A stretch of 64,000 bases of DNA from Blastobasis lacticolella (lineage: Eukaryota; Arthropoda; Insecta; Lepidoptera; Blastobasidae), in NCBI GenBank assembly GCA_905147135.1, contig LR990044.1, positions 13,024,122 to 13,088,121 on the forward strand. The letters run 5' to 3'. The notes under the pieces were generated by a model. That model was not told where the DNA came from. It searched no databases and was given only the letters and a program-made list of their open reading frames with translations. A program made the translations under genes and the position numbers. Shown in pieces: positions 33,941-44,043 of the stretch. The first letter of the stretch is position 1. Every line of letters starts with the position of its first letter.

Positions 33941-34810
33941 TTAAGTACCTATATTTATCTACTTATCTTTTGATCTGCACACCTACTTTCTAAATGAGTT
34001 AGGTATGTATGTTATGTTACTATATTGAAGTTCATTATTCAATGGTACGTAAGCTTTTGGGGCGTATTGTACGTATACTGTGACTAATGTTATGGTGTGA
34101 TGTGTATGTTTGGCAAAATGCGGACAGGGGCCGCTAGCTAAGTGTGTGTAATTGCGGACAGGGGCCGCTATTGTTTTGATGCCAACATGATGTGGACAGG
34201 GGCCACCTTAATGTATAATGTATCGCGTGGACAGGGGCCACCATTACTTTAAACATTACCTAAACTTTTTAAGCGGACAGGGGCCGCTATGGTATTGATA
34301 CCAATATGATGTGGACAGGGGCCACTATATTACTGGTGTCAATGCTATAAATGTGGACAGGGGCCACTTTAATGTATAATGTATTGCGTGGACAGGGGCC
34401 ACCATTACTTTATACATTACCTAAACTTTTTAAGCGGACAGGGGCCGCTATAGTATTGATACCAATATGATGTGGACAGGGGCCACTATATTACTGGTGT
34501 CAATGCTATAAATGTGGACAGGGGCCACTTTAATGTATAACGTATTGCGGGGACAGGGGCCACCATTACTTTATACATTACCTAAACTTTGAAGCAGACA
34601 AGGACTACTATTGTAAAATTTGTGAGTGGACAGAGCCACGATTTATATCTATCATATTTTTCAGGCCTGAGGCCACTAATTGTCTTCAGAAAATGTTACG
34701 TATGTCATGTGTTTTTGTGTTCTCTTCGCCTGTGATTATGTCAGGATAATCGAGCGAAGCTATTTTTGGGTTTTAAGGCATGTCGAGCGCGACTTGCGGC
34801 AGAATGGCCG
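33941..34810 (+). other. 3' untranslated region of the LTR element
   Basis: About 870 bp lie between the Pol stop and the 3' LTR, with no envelope frame. The centre is the dyad-repeat array at 34120-34640. No purine run of eight or more sits directly before the LTR, where a polypurine tract is expected; the sequence there is GCGGCAGAATGGCCG. Confidence 0.8.
34120..34640 (+). repeat. Array of about 12 dyad units with constant ACAGGGG core
   Basis: Fifteen-base units start at 34120, 34154, 34192, 34227, 34273, 34311, 34353, 34388, 34434, 34472, 34514 and 34549. Each is GYGG-ACAGGGG-CCRC. Units at 34120, 34154, 34273 and 34434 are GCGG/CCGC; the seven others except the last are GTGG/CCAC. Thus the second base and its partner change together in 11 of 11 units; the twelfth is GGGG/CCAC and breaks pairing. 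Decayed units follow at 34594 and 34626. Spacing is 35, 38, 42 or 46 bp, forming a higher-order 161-bp repeat (34273 to 34434) with an earlier 119-bp version lacking one unit. It may be RNA hairpins or a dyad DNA site. Confidence 0.9.
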
Positions 34811-35281
34811 TGTCGGCGCGGGTGCCATCTACTGGCCAACGCCGGCACTTCTATAATATCGATGAAGGACACACTGCAATGGAAGAATGCTGATCTCCAG
34901 TTTTCTGGTGGAACCCAGATTAATACAGCTTTCACGACAAATTAGGATTTATTATTTTGTTATTAATAGAGATGAAAATTGTGTTTAATTTAAAATAAAT
35001 ATATAAAATCGATTTTGGTGTAGATAAGATAAATGAAAAATGATTTGATGTGGGTAATTTGTAATAATGGTTTGGGAAGGTACCCTCGGGTCGGAGAATT
35101 GGGATTGTTGTTTTGGCCTTTGTTAAGAAAATAGCTGAAAAAGTAATTGTATCGAATAAAATCAAAGTTGAGTGATTATTTGTGTTTATTTAAACAAAAT
35201 ACATAATAACAATGGATCCTACTGAGGACGCGAATGGCCGAAGCTCGCCTTTACTACCATCAGGGCCTGCTCACTCCGACA
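34811..35281 (+). repeat. 3' LTR, 471 bp
   Basis: Same length and, as far as I can read, same sequence as the LTR at 29429-29899. It ends GACA directly before AATA, the second copy of the target duplication. Its AATAAA lies at 35155-35160. The Gag ATG is duplicated here at 35212 but leads only into flanking DNA. Confidence 0.95.
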
Positions 35282-35285
35282 AATA

Positions 35286-36105
35286 AATATGCTTTGACTA
35301 GTTCATACAGTGCCATCTAGCGTCTTAGCTTCTTAGGAATTAGATAATTAAACATTCATTAGTTTACTAACTTTTGCCCTCGACTTCGTCCACGTGGAAA
35401 TCGTTTTTAGGACAGTTTATCTTTTTCCCGAGCAACTATTTAAAATGACCTCCCAAATGTATGAAAGCTACCACGGAGAGGTCAAGCTGTAACTATGATT
35501 CTACTCAAACGAATCAGATGAAACATGGCTTAGATTTTATGTTGGACCCCAAAGTAGAAAACTGTGGAAACCCCATCAAAATCTATTCCGCGACATTTCC
35601 ATGTTTCTTTTGGTTTAGCTGATCTATTATGGTTCTACATCAGGTTTTCCAGTTTCCAAAATAAATTACACCCTATACGTAGCTACACAACAACAAAGTT
35701 TCATTCAAATCTGTAGTTCTAGAGATTAGCGTGTTCAAACAGACAAGCAAACGACAAAAAAAAAAAACTTATTTTATTACTATTTCTTCATCGCCCTAAA
35801 TTATTATTTTGACACTCTTTTTATAGGGACAGACTTTAGGGAAAGGACTTTGGACTTTGTCAAGGGTTTTCCGACATGTCACTTAGCTGATAGAAAATCG
35901 ATTACGCTCGTGTGGCAGCAACTTAAAACTTTGTTTTACAAATATAAAAGTTGCCTTTTCTTCTGCTACTTGCCCCGTGCTGACTTCGATGAAAAGTAGC
36001 TCATGTCACCATCCGGTCCACAAACTATCTCTATGCAAAACTCGCATCGATCTGTTTTTCCGTTACTGCGGGGATAAGAAATGACCAACAAACACAGTTT
36101 TATAT
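35286..36105. other. Non-coding stretch with LINE-type tail
   Basis: At 35380-35760 motifs including CCTCGACTTCGTCCACGTGG resemble lepidopteran LINE tails. No frame is supported. Confidence 0.4.
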
Positions 36106-36109
36106 TCAA

Positions 36110-36200
36110 AATAAGTATATAAGTAGTTTATCAGTTACCTAACACATATAACACAAGCTTTGCTTACTTTGGGGCTGGATGGCGCTGTGTGAATTTATTC
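36110..36200 (+). mobile_element. SINE family B tail fragment
   Basis: It contains AAGTAGTTTATCAGTTACC, then ACACAAGCTTTGCTTACTTT and GGATGGCGCTGTGTGAATTT. The tRNA head and body start are missing, as in the fragments near 28389 and 28889. Confidence 0.7.
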
Positions 36201-36289
36201 AAGCACATTTTACATTTATTTATTTACAATACTGCTAATATAGTTATAATTCGATCCATATTCTAATGTTATTTTCTTTTTCTTTTTAG

Positions 36290-36317
36290 GTGTACGAGAC
36301 TGTTGCTGCAATCCCAG
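36290..36317 (+). other. Possible 28-nt micro-exon
   Basis: A long pyrimidine run ending TTTTTCTTTTTAG is followed by a 28-nt segment and then GTAATA. The segment can be read in all three frames, and no partner exon was found on this strand. The splice context is good, but a chance match is likely. Confidence 0.2.
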
Positions 36318-36319
36318 GT

Positions 36320-39265
36320 AATAGATAATTTTAAATAATAATATCTAATAATAAACAAAAATATTATCAGGGATACCAAAAACCTTAAAACGGTATGATA
36401 GGTATCAATGACTTTTTTACCCGTAGTTAATAGAATCAGATAAAAGACCGCCTGCTGACCAATTTATTTGCTGAGATTCAGTTATTCAATTACTACTCTG
36501 CTTTGGTGTAAGAAATGGTTCTTCCAATCAATATTGAATCCATTACTTACTGCCGACGAAAGCAACTTTTCTGCTGACACAAGCAGTAGATATAGCTGTT
36601 GATTGGAGCTCAGACTGTCGCCTACCTCCAGCAGAACAATATTAGGGAATAACAAGCCGATTTTCGGATTAATAACTTTCTCATAATAACCATTCGTATA
36701 TGAACGCTTAATCGCTCTAAAATGGGAAAGCATTGTCACCTTGCTGATGTTGGTGACGCCAACACTTATCTCATTATACGTAGGTTTCTTTTCTACAGGG
36801 TTAATAACGTTCCAGACTCCACACTCTTATTACCAGCAACCTAAACCTGACACGCCTGTTAATGTTTATCCTCCAACTAGTTAACCACAGAACGGTGTGT
36901 ACTAACATTCGGGTAGGTAACACAAGTTTACCGAATCATAACTCCAATTCATTCGCCGATGGCCTCGTAAAAGCCTGACAAGGGACTCATACCTCTGCCG
37001 CCCATAAACATGAAACAAAGCAACAACATTAGTCACTAACGCGATCCCGAACTCATGATTAAGATACCTACAACAGCAAATCCATTACCACTCTCTAAGA
37101 AAAGTTTTCTTTGCAGCTACAAGACAATCCTCTAGTATTTGGTACCTCATTAGCCAAATTGAATTGGCTAAAGAAAGATCCATTAGATGTGGCCCTTATA
37201 TCTTAGTCTCTGACCGCAATATCTTTAAATTAACAATTTATATCTACGCTATAAAATCCTTTAGAAACTGCACAGGTGGTAATGAAGTGATGCTCATATA
37301 TTCTATCTACTACAGGGTAATAAATTACACAGTTACCCCCAAATGGACTTGTTATTACGTGAAAATATAAAATGGCATCCACTTGATTTATAAGAGTACT
37401 TTATCCTCTGATATTCTTACGCTCTGTGACGCAGCTATGGATCTCTATCGGTTTCGTATGGTTTTAGTGTTTCGTCCTTTTTGTTGACCGCCACGATTGC
37501 CAAACACGTAGTCAAGCCCGTAGGTACAGTGATATACCAACTTCTGTAGAAAATAGCGAAATTAGGATCAGATTTCAGTGTCATGATCAATCAGTGATTT
37601 ATATTCCAAAAACACCGGTACTATAGACGTCTTTGGCCGTTGGTGTTTTTGTATGTTTGAATGCGACGCCGACGGTGGCGACAATAGTCACTTCACAAAA
37701 AAGTTGGTTCATCTGTAACCATATTCTACGACGCCTCTGACAATATTGTACTACAACGAACTGAAGGCCCCCTAGACGGTCAAGCATATATAATTCTATA
37801 ATGACTCAATGTCATACAAAAAACGAATACTTAAGATAACCAATGCCACAAAATTTGACAATAACAGTGGTTGCGGAAGTTTTTTTGACAACTTATAGCC
37901 TTCTCTTTCGGACACGTTATATGCACCATTATAAATAGAAACAAAATTTAGATTGTGACTCGAGCTATGACTCTTCTTCTATGCCTCTATGACCAATTTC
38001 CTTGGATTAAACGTATCGGACGCTGATTAACATGATAGACAAGCGGATATACGTGACAACGCAGACAATAGAATCCTACGTTCTTGACAATAAATGATTG
38101 ACTGTCTCCGGGGGCCTTTCGAAAAAGGAGCTAACACCGAGCAAACGAAAAAAGCTGAATTACACCATTATCCCACATTAGTCTATCGAGCGAACAGGCT
38201 GTCGAGTCGCTCTCCTGCGTTGTATCTTTATGGCTCATGAATAGTCGCAGGTGGGAATAACGGGGTGTGACAATCGGAGACGTGACGCCAACAGACAACA
38301 TAAAGCTATTTTGGGGCTCAACCTGTTGTAAATACTATACAAAGTACATACACACCCACGCCTGTATTCCACAGGGGTAAGCTAGCAGAGATTATCGAGT
38401 AGATAGTAAATACAAAGTCATGATAGATATTGATGGTGGTAGGTGTATTAGATGTAAGTACAATTCGACCTTTTCTGTTGGGTTCTGCACGTTCATAGCT
38501 CAATAAACATATTTTTTTACCTACTCTCTCCTATTACCTACTTGCTCCTGTATTCATCACAGCATCTGGCATAAGATAATGTTATGTTCCAAGCTTCTTT
38601 AAAAAACAGTAGCCTGTTCTTCCGAATTACAATTATCTATCAATGTTTTAGTAATCTAAAAAAAAAAACAAATTACTGAACATATTGTGACAACTTTTGA
38701 TGTTGATGCTTTATTGTTGTTCGTATTAAATGTTTGAGTAATTGTGCGGTTTCCAGAATCTTTTTTATTTACAATTTCATCCAAAATACAAGTATGTTCT
38801 ATCGTTTGAACGAAACGAAGCTTAGTTTTTCTCGAAACAGTCAAAGATTCAATATTCTGAGGCTTACATTAAAAACCACGAAACTTCGCCGTAAAATGGG
38901 CTGCGATCAAAATGACATTCCCAAAAAATCAGCCAAGACGTGTCGTGCCACGTGCAGTGTAGGGTTGCGTAGTTGCCTGTCATAATATGCGTGCAAAAGG
39001 GGCTTTCTGATACTCAAAACACATTACAAAAGTTAAAAATGTAGTCAGCTCAACTTTCTTTCCATACAATTTTTATGAAATATTTGCTAATCCAACTACA
39101 TTTCATAAATTGGTCGTCTATTACTCATTAACTGGAGAGTCCACTAGCCAGTCAAATAAAAGGAGAGTTAACTTTTATTTTTATTATAAATACTTACACG
39201 ATTATGTTGAATTCTTTTCACGTATCCACAAATATTACACTTGGGCAGTTAGAGGCGGGGGGACA
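36320..39265. other. Non-coding stretch, nothing recognised
   Basis: Short frames on both strands have no domain and no supporting splice sites. No SINE, LINE or terminal repeat was recognised. Confidence 0.4.
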
Positions 39266-39498
39266 CGTGGTATTGATCGATGTACAACACAAACGCAATT
39301 CTACCTATTCGCGATTCTACACAATATGGATTCCGCACAACTGACATTCAACACATTATTTATTCCACACAGACTTCAATTATACACAAACGCGTTTCTT
39401 CCTGTTCGCGATTCTACACAATATTAATTCCGCACAACTGATGCGATTCACCAGATTCGTTATTCCACATATTCGTTACATATTTTAAATCATCTCGT

Positions 39499-39844
39499 CA
39501 TCTTGGCGTTAATGTGAAGGTTGTCCTCTCGCTCACGAGGTCCCGGGGTCTACATTGACCATGATCCAGGATTGGCAGATCAAGTAATTACAGTGGAGCG
39601 ACTGCCATCTGACCTGCTACCACGGGAACCTGAACAAATTGGATCATGGTTACCAAAACATTTGGTCACCTGAATGAGCAGGTTTCATCATGATGTTTGC
39701 CCTCACCCTTAGAGCATCGGTTTGTATTCAACTAATGTACATATATCAGAAAAAAGTCATTGGTACATGGCGGCAGTGGGATTCAAACCCGGTCCCTCTC
39801 GCTTAGGAGTCGGATACTATAACCACTAGGCCACCTATGCTTCT
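39499..39844 (-). mobile_element. SINE family A, full-length copy nested in long-terminus element
   Basis: It has the standard order on the plus strand: CATCTTGGCGTTAATG, GACCATGATCCAGGATTGGC, TTGGATCATGGTTACC, AGAGCATCGG and an inverted tRNA-like head near 39785-39840. The head has several substitutions, so it is probably inactive. Confidence 0.8.
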
Positions 39845-40069
39845 AAGGGCAGGCGGCCCGTTATTGTATTGTTGATTTACACTGACAGACCAAATTGGAA
39901 CGCGTTGCTCATAGAAGTCTCATAATAACTCTGATCCAACCAGCCTGGTCAACGCTGTAGACCCTGAACTGCCATTCACACATTCTTCAACGCTGGGCAC
40001 AATGAGAATGGTTGTATTGTAACCTCAGCTAGAACTAGACCAGGGTGTAAGTTTAGTGGACCTAGTAGA

Positions 40070-40490
40070 AGAGAGGTAGGGCATAGCGGGGTATCCCGTT
40101 CGAATTAGAGCCGCCCGACTGGGGAAGTACCTCCACCTTACAGAATACCGCAGCTAAACAATACTCTTTTAAATAGTATTGTGTTTCTACCGGTGAGTAA
40201 GGTTTCCAGTGCTCCATGGGGTGGGGATTAGGGGAACCGTAGCTTTGGAAGTGGGGGGCATTTGCCTTTTGCTGCCAGATCTACGTGTTATACAGGTGGG
40301 CAACGCATTGGCGATACTCTTGGTGTTGGTAATGTTTATAGGCAGTGGTGACCACTTTCCATCAGGTGGCCCGCTTGCCTGTTTGCGTACCGTATGACAG
40401 ATACTCTTGGTGTTGGTAATGTCTATAGGCAGTGGTGACCACTTTCCATCAGGTGGCCCGCTTGCCTGTTTGCCTACCGTATGACATAAA
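40070..40490 (+). mobile_element. LINE 3' UTR-type repeat with 87-bp tandem duplication
   Basis: Positions 40313-40399 and 40400-40486 are direct copies with two differences. They carry CATCAGGTGGCCCGCTTGCC, the inverted counterpart of the repeat at 3300-3350. The preceding part includes GGGGAAGTACCTCCACCTTA. Short frames here on both strands are repeat shadows. Confidence 0.65.
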
Positions 40491-40494
40491 AAAA

Positions 40495-40745
40495 AGTTAA
40501 TATTGACCAAGGTCAACTCTGGTCATCGAACCTAGTCAACGCTGGGCACCCTGAGACTGGTTGTTAGAATTAGACCAGGACCTAATAAAGGTTGACCAAG
40601 GTCAACCCCAGTCAACCAACAAAGCATTGGACTAGGTTTCTTAAATAGGGTTGACCTTGGCCAACCTTGACTGGTTCCATTAAACTTAGGTCCAGGTCTA
40701 AGTCAGCCAGTCCCAGGTCCCCAGCGTTGTCCACAACGCTGGGGC
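40495..40745. repeat. Clustered inverted repeats with GTTGACC core and a 12-bp palindrome
   Basis: GTTGACCAAGGTCAAC (40583-40598) is itself a palindrome, and GGTTGACCTTGGCCAACC near 40649-40666 is a second, nearly palindromic version. At 40719-40744 exact 12-bp arms CCCCAGCGTTGT and ACAACGCTGGGG flank a 2-nt centre. These lie inside the long-terminus element next to its right end. Confidence 0.7.
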
Positions 40746-40960
40746 CCTCCAATATCCAATAGCGAATCTGTTGAATGGCATCATTTGTGTGGAATTAATA
40801 TTGTGTAGAATCGCGAACAGGAAGAAACGCGTTTGTGTATAATTGAAGACTGTGTGGAATAAATAATGTCTTGAATGTCAGTTGTGCGGAATCCATATTG
40901 TGTAGAATCGCGAATAGGTAGAATTGCGTTTGTGTTGTATATCGATCAATCTGACACGTG

Positions 40961-42315
40961 TTACTAATAAAAAAAACGTTGAAGCTAAACATATTGAAAA
41001 CGGAAAACGTTATCCTAAGACGTTCTTCACGTACATTAAATCATTTCAAAAGACCTATCCAACTATATTCCACACAATGGACTATGCGCAAAAAAGCGCC
41101 CTGCCCTGAAACGGGTCCTGAAGCTACAATCATTCTCCATTGTTTGCAGTTTTGACAACCTATAACCACATCTGTAGATTGCCGGGCGAATGGTCAACAA
41201 TCCAAATTGAACATTCGTGTGATTGGATATGAATCAGTTCGACTTCAGTATCGAGTGCCTACTGTTGTTGCTATTAAATACGGTAGAATACGAGATAGAT
41301 ACAATTCAGCTGGTATATACCTATATCAAAAAATCTGCGTTTTGTGTGTTTCAGTTTGAAGGACACGGTAGTCAGCATCAGGTATGAAACATAACGGCTG
41401 GCTTACGTTGGTCAAGGACAGTGGCGAGTGAACTGTCGCTCCGTACAGCTTACTGTCGCATTGACAGTCGGTTGATGTACACCATCCACCAATGTAAAAA
41501 GAGCTTAGTACTCACCAGTCCTCACAATAACAACGTACCTGCGTAAGGGCATGAATCGTAGATGTTATGGGTGACAGTTACTACTTTCCATCAGGTTTGC
41601 TCGTTTGTCTTTACAAAGGTCTTCAGTTTTCTACCAGTGTCAAGATTTGATCCCAAGATCCCATGGTTTTATAAAATTACAATGGTTTACTGTCTTATAA
41701 AATAATTTGGATATTGGTAACTAAACCACTGATAATAACTACATTAAAAAATAAAGTAAAAGTCATTGTAAAAGGAAAGAAGGGAAGTCTTTCTATTTGT
41801 TGCTCTGGAACCTGATCAACCCTATCTATGGGTCTAATCTATGTCACAGTTAAAAAGGTGAAGAGGACCGTACCTTTTATCTTCTTATTAAACCCGGGGG
41901 CAAAAGCCAGTAAACACATAACTTGAATATTGAAACACAATTCATATTTATTACTTGTAATATAACCATGCCTCTGGCGATCTCAAATCAGACCCTCATA
42001 GTTCACGCTGAGGGTACAAAAATATATTTTCCTCTTACAATGAGACAGGAAGGAAAACTAATGTGATCAAATCTACTGTTGGCAATGACTTTTTTATTTC
42101 TATGACTGTTGGTAAGATGTACCTATCTACCTACACGTTTCACGGCAAAATCTTGTTAAAATATAAAAAATATAAATAAAAATGAATTGATTGACACAAA
42201 TTATGTCATTTTGATAACATAGGTAATTACAAAGTGACATTAGTAAGACAAGAATGAACAACCCTGCATCCTAAACTAGGAATAAATCTTAAGAGACAGT
42301 ATTCGATAGTACTAC
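40961..42315. other. Non-coding stretch with a short LINE-tail fragment
   Basis: At about 41560-41605 GATGTTATGGGTGACAGTTA followed by CCATCAGGTTTGCTCGTTTG is another short copy of the dispersed tail. Nothing else is supported. Confidence 0.4.
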
Positions 42316-42316
42316 T

Positions 42317-42664
42317 CATCTTGGCGTTAATGTCCCGGTTGTACTCTCGCGCACGAGGGCCCGGGTTCAGCCTTGACCATGATCCAGGATTTGGCAGATC
42401 AGATAATTACAGTGGAGCGACTGCCATTTGACCTCCGTGACCCTGCTAGCAGGGAAACCTGACCAGATTGGATCATGGTTACAGTTTCAGTCGCCTGAAT
42501 GTGCTTGATTTATCACGATGTCCTTCACCGTAAGAGCATCGGTTAGCATTCAACAAATGTACATAACTCAGAAAAGAGTCATTGGTACATGGCGGAAGTC
42601 GAATTCGAATCCGGTACCTCTCGCTTACGAGTCGGAGACCTAAACCACTCGACCATCGACGCAC
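42317..42664 (-). mobile_element. SINE family A copy
   Basis: It follows the same order as the copy at 13807-14157, including the inverted ACCATGATCCA and TGGATCATGGT pair and an inverted tRNA-like head with TTCGAATCCGGTACC. Divergence is moderate. Confidence 0.85.
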
Positions 42665-43558
42665 AGACAGTGTCCGAGTGTGTCAGAGATCTATTTTTTT
42701 TTCGGTCTTAGTCTTGATAGCAGAAATTTTGAAAAGCAAGCAATTTCCCTAATATCTAAAGCCAATAATCCCTTGTTATCTTATCGTTGGTCCGCCCGGA
42801 TAGGTACCGCTTTAGATATCTATTTCTGCCACCAAGCAACAATACTTGTACTGTCGTCTACCGGTTGGAAGAATAGGTATAACGCACCTGCTGTTCACCA
42901 TTTTTGTTACCTAAGGACATGATTCCATGAATCGTAGATACATTGCTACTGTCCCCGGAGTTCTCCTTGTATACATAAAAGGCCTCATTCTCTACGTATT
43001 TATTTTGTTAAAAAAACATCTATGAGTACCTACTGTTCGCTCGAGCTCTTTCATGTCACAAACAGAACGTAAATACAACAAACACTAGCAAGTGTCGCTC
43101 TGGCAAAATTCGTAAGCGTTTGGTAAAATGCCAAGCTAGCGCCTATATACCCCTATTATCACTTATTGTACCTATAATAAGTTTTACTAGACTGACAGAT
43201 GACAGGACCTATTGCAACTTTTTAAATAGCCATGCAAGACTATAACAACCCTCGTAAGCTTGATAAACTTACCTAATGTTGTTGATGACTTTATCAACTA
43301 AGTAAATTTAAACCATTAAGTTTACGCGATGAATAGTTGTTTCATAGCTAGGAAACTAAAAAGATAAATGATAATTGCTGTATCACAAGAATAGCTGGTT
43401 GTGAAACTCAGTTGCCATGGAATGTTCTGGATAATTTAATCGCCTAAATATGTTATATTTATGTTGTTGATTTACATACCATTCTGTCTATATTAATTTT
43501 GATAACATATGTATATTACTATTTTATATTTTATTATATTTATATTTTTATATTTATA
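42665..43558. other. Non-coding stretch up to the Helitron
   Basis: No supported gene. The last 60 bp are a TATATTTTTATATTT-rich run immediately before the Helitron 5' end, and A/T-rich targets are usual for Helitrons. Confidence 0.45.
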
Positions 43559-44043
43559 TCTATATATATAAAAGAAAGTCGTGTTTGTTACAACACTTAT
43601 AACTCGAGAACGGCTGGACCGATTGCCATGGTTTTTGATTTGTTGGATTTGTTTCCTTCCCGAATAGCAGAATACATCTTAAAAACAATGAAAACTCGAA
43701 AACATAATTTTAATTTTCGAAAATTATTTATTAATTATTTAATTTTTAATTCCCGAAAATAATACCTAAGATTTATTCTACAGTAAAAACATAAAATCAT
43801 CGGAAAGGAACGGAATTTAGGAAATAAAAAATGAGTTGGTAAAGGTTATAAGATTAAGGAAAAAAAATCTACAGGTTAACAAAAGTGTAAATGTCTTTTT
43901 ATAGGTTGTCTATGATTTTTCTTGATAAGCTATTCATACGTAGTGGTTATATACTCTTTGAGCTATTGTCTATGTCTCGAAAGTTCAGGCACTGTTATTA
44001 TATTTGGTGGTTTAATTTTATGCGAGTGCACATTTTAATAACA

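Larger units (their letters stand above)
29425..35285 (+). mobile_element. Complete Ty3/gypsy LTR retrotransposon with 4-bp target duplication
   Basis: The element runs from 29429 to 35281 (5,853 bp) and is flanked by AATA at 29425-29428 and 35282-35285. Both LTRs are 471 bp, start TG and end CA, and by eye are identical, which points to a very recent insertion. Inside are a Gag start crossing the LTR boundary, a long Gag-Pol frame with protease, reverse transcriptase, RNase H and integrase in the Ty3/gypsy order, and an 870-bp 3' untranslated region with a dyad-repeat array. No envelope gene is present. Placement in the Mdg3-like group is suggested by the leucine-tRNA-like primer site but is not proved. 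Confidence 0.95.
39270..40952. mobile_element. Long-inverted-terminus element, 1,683 bp, with 8-bp duplication
   Basis: Positions 39272-39464 and 40758-40950 are inverted copies about 193 bp long with only scattered mismatches. GACACGTG occurs directly outside both ends (39262-39269 and 40953-40960) and fits an 8-bp target duplication. No transposase is encoded. A SINE-A copy (39499-39844) is nested inside, then a LINE 3' tail with an 87-bp duplication, then GTTGACC/GGTCAAC-rich inverted repeats (40495-40745). The ends do not start with the usual hAT CAGNG, so the superfamily is open; a foldback element is another option. Confidence 0.8.

Noticed and set aside
34120..34640. CRISPR-like array
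   Set aside because: The spacers are themselves repeated in 161-bp blocks, and the array lies in the 3' UTR of a eukaryotic retroelement, so it is a tandem repeat.
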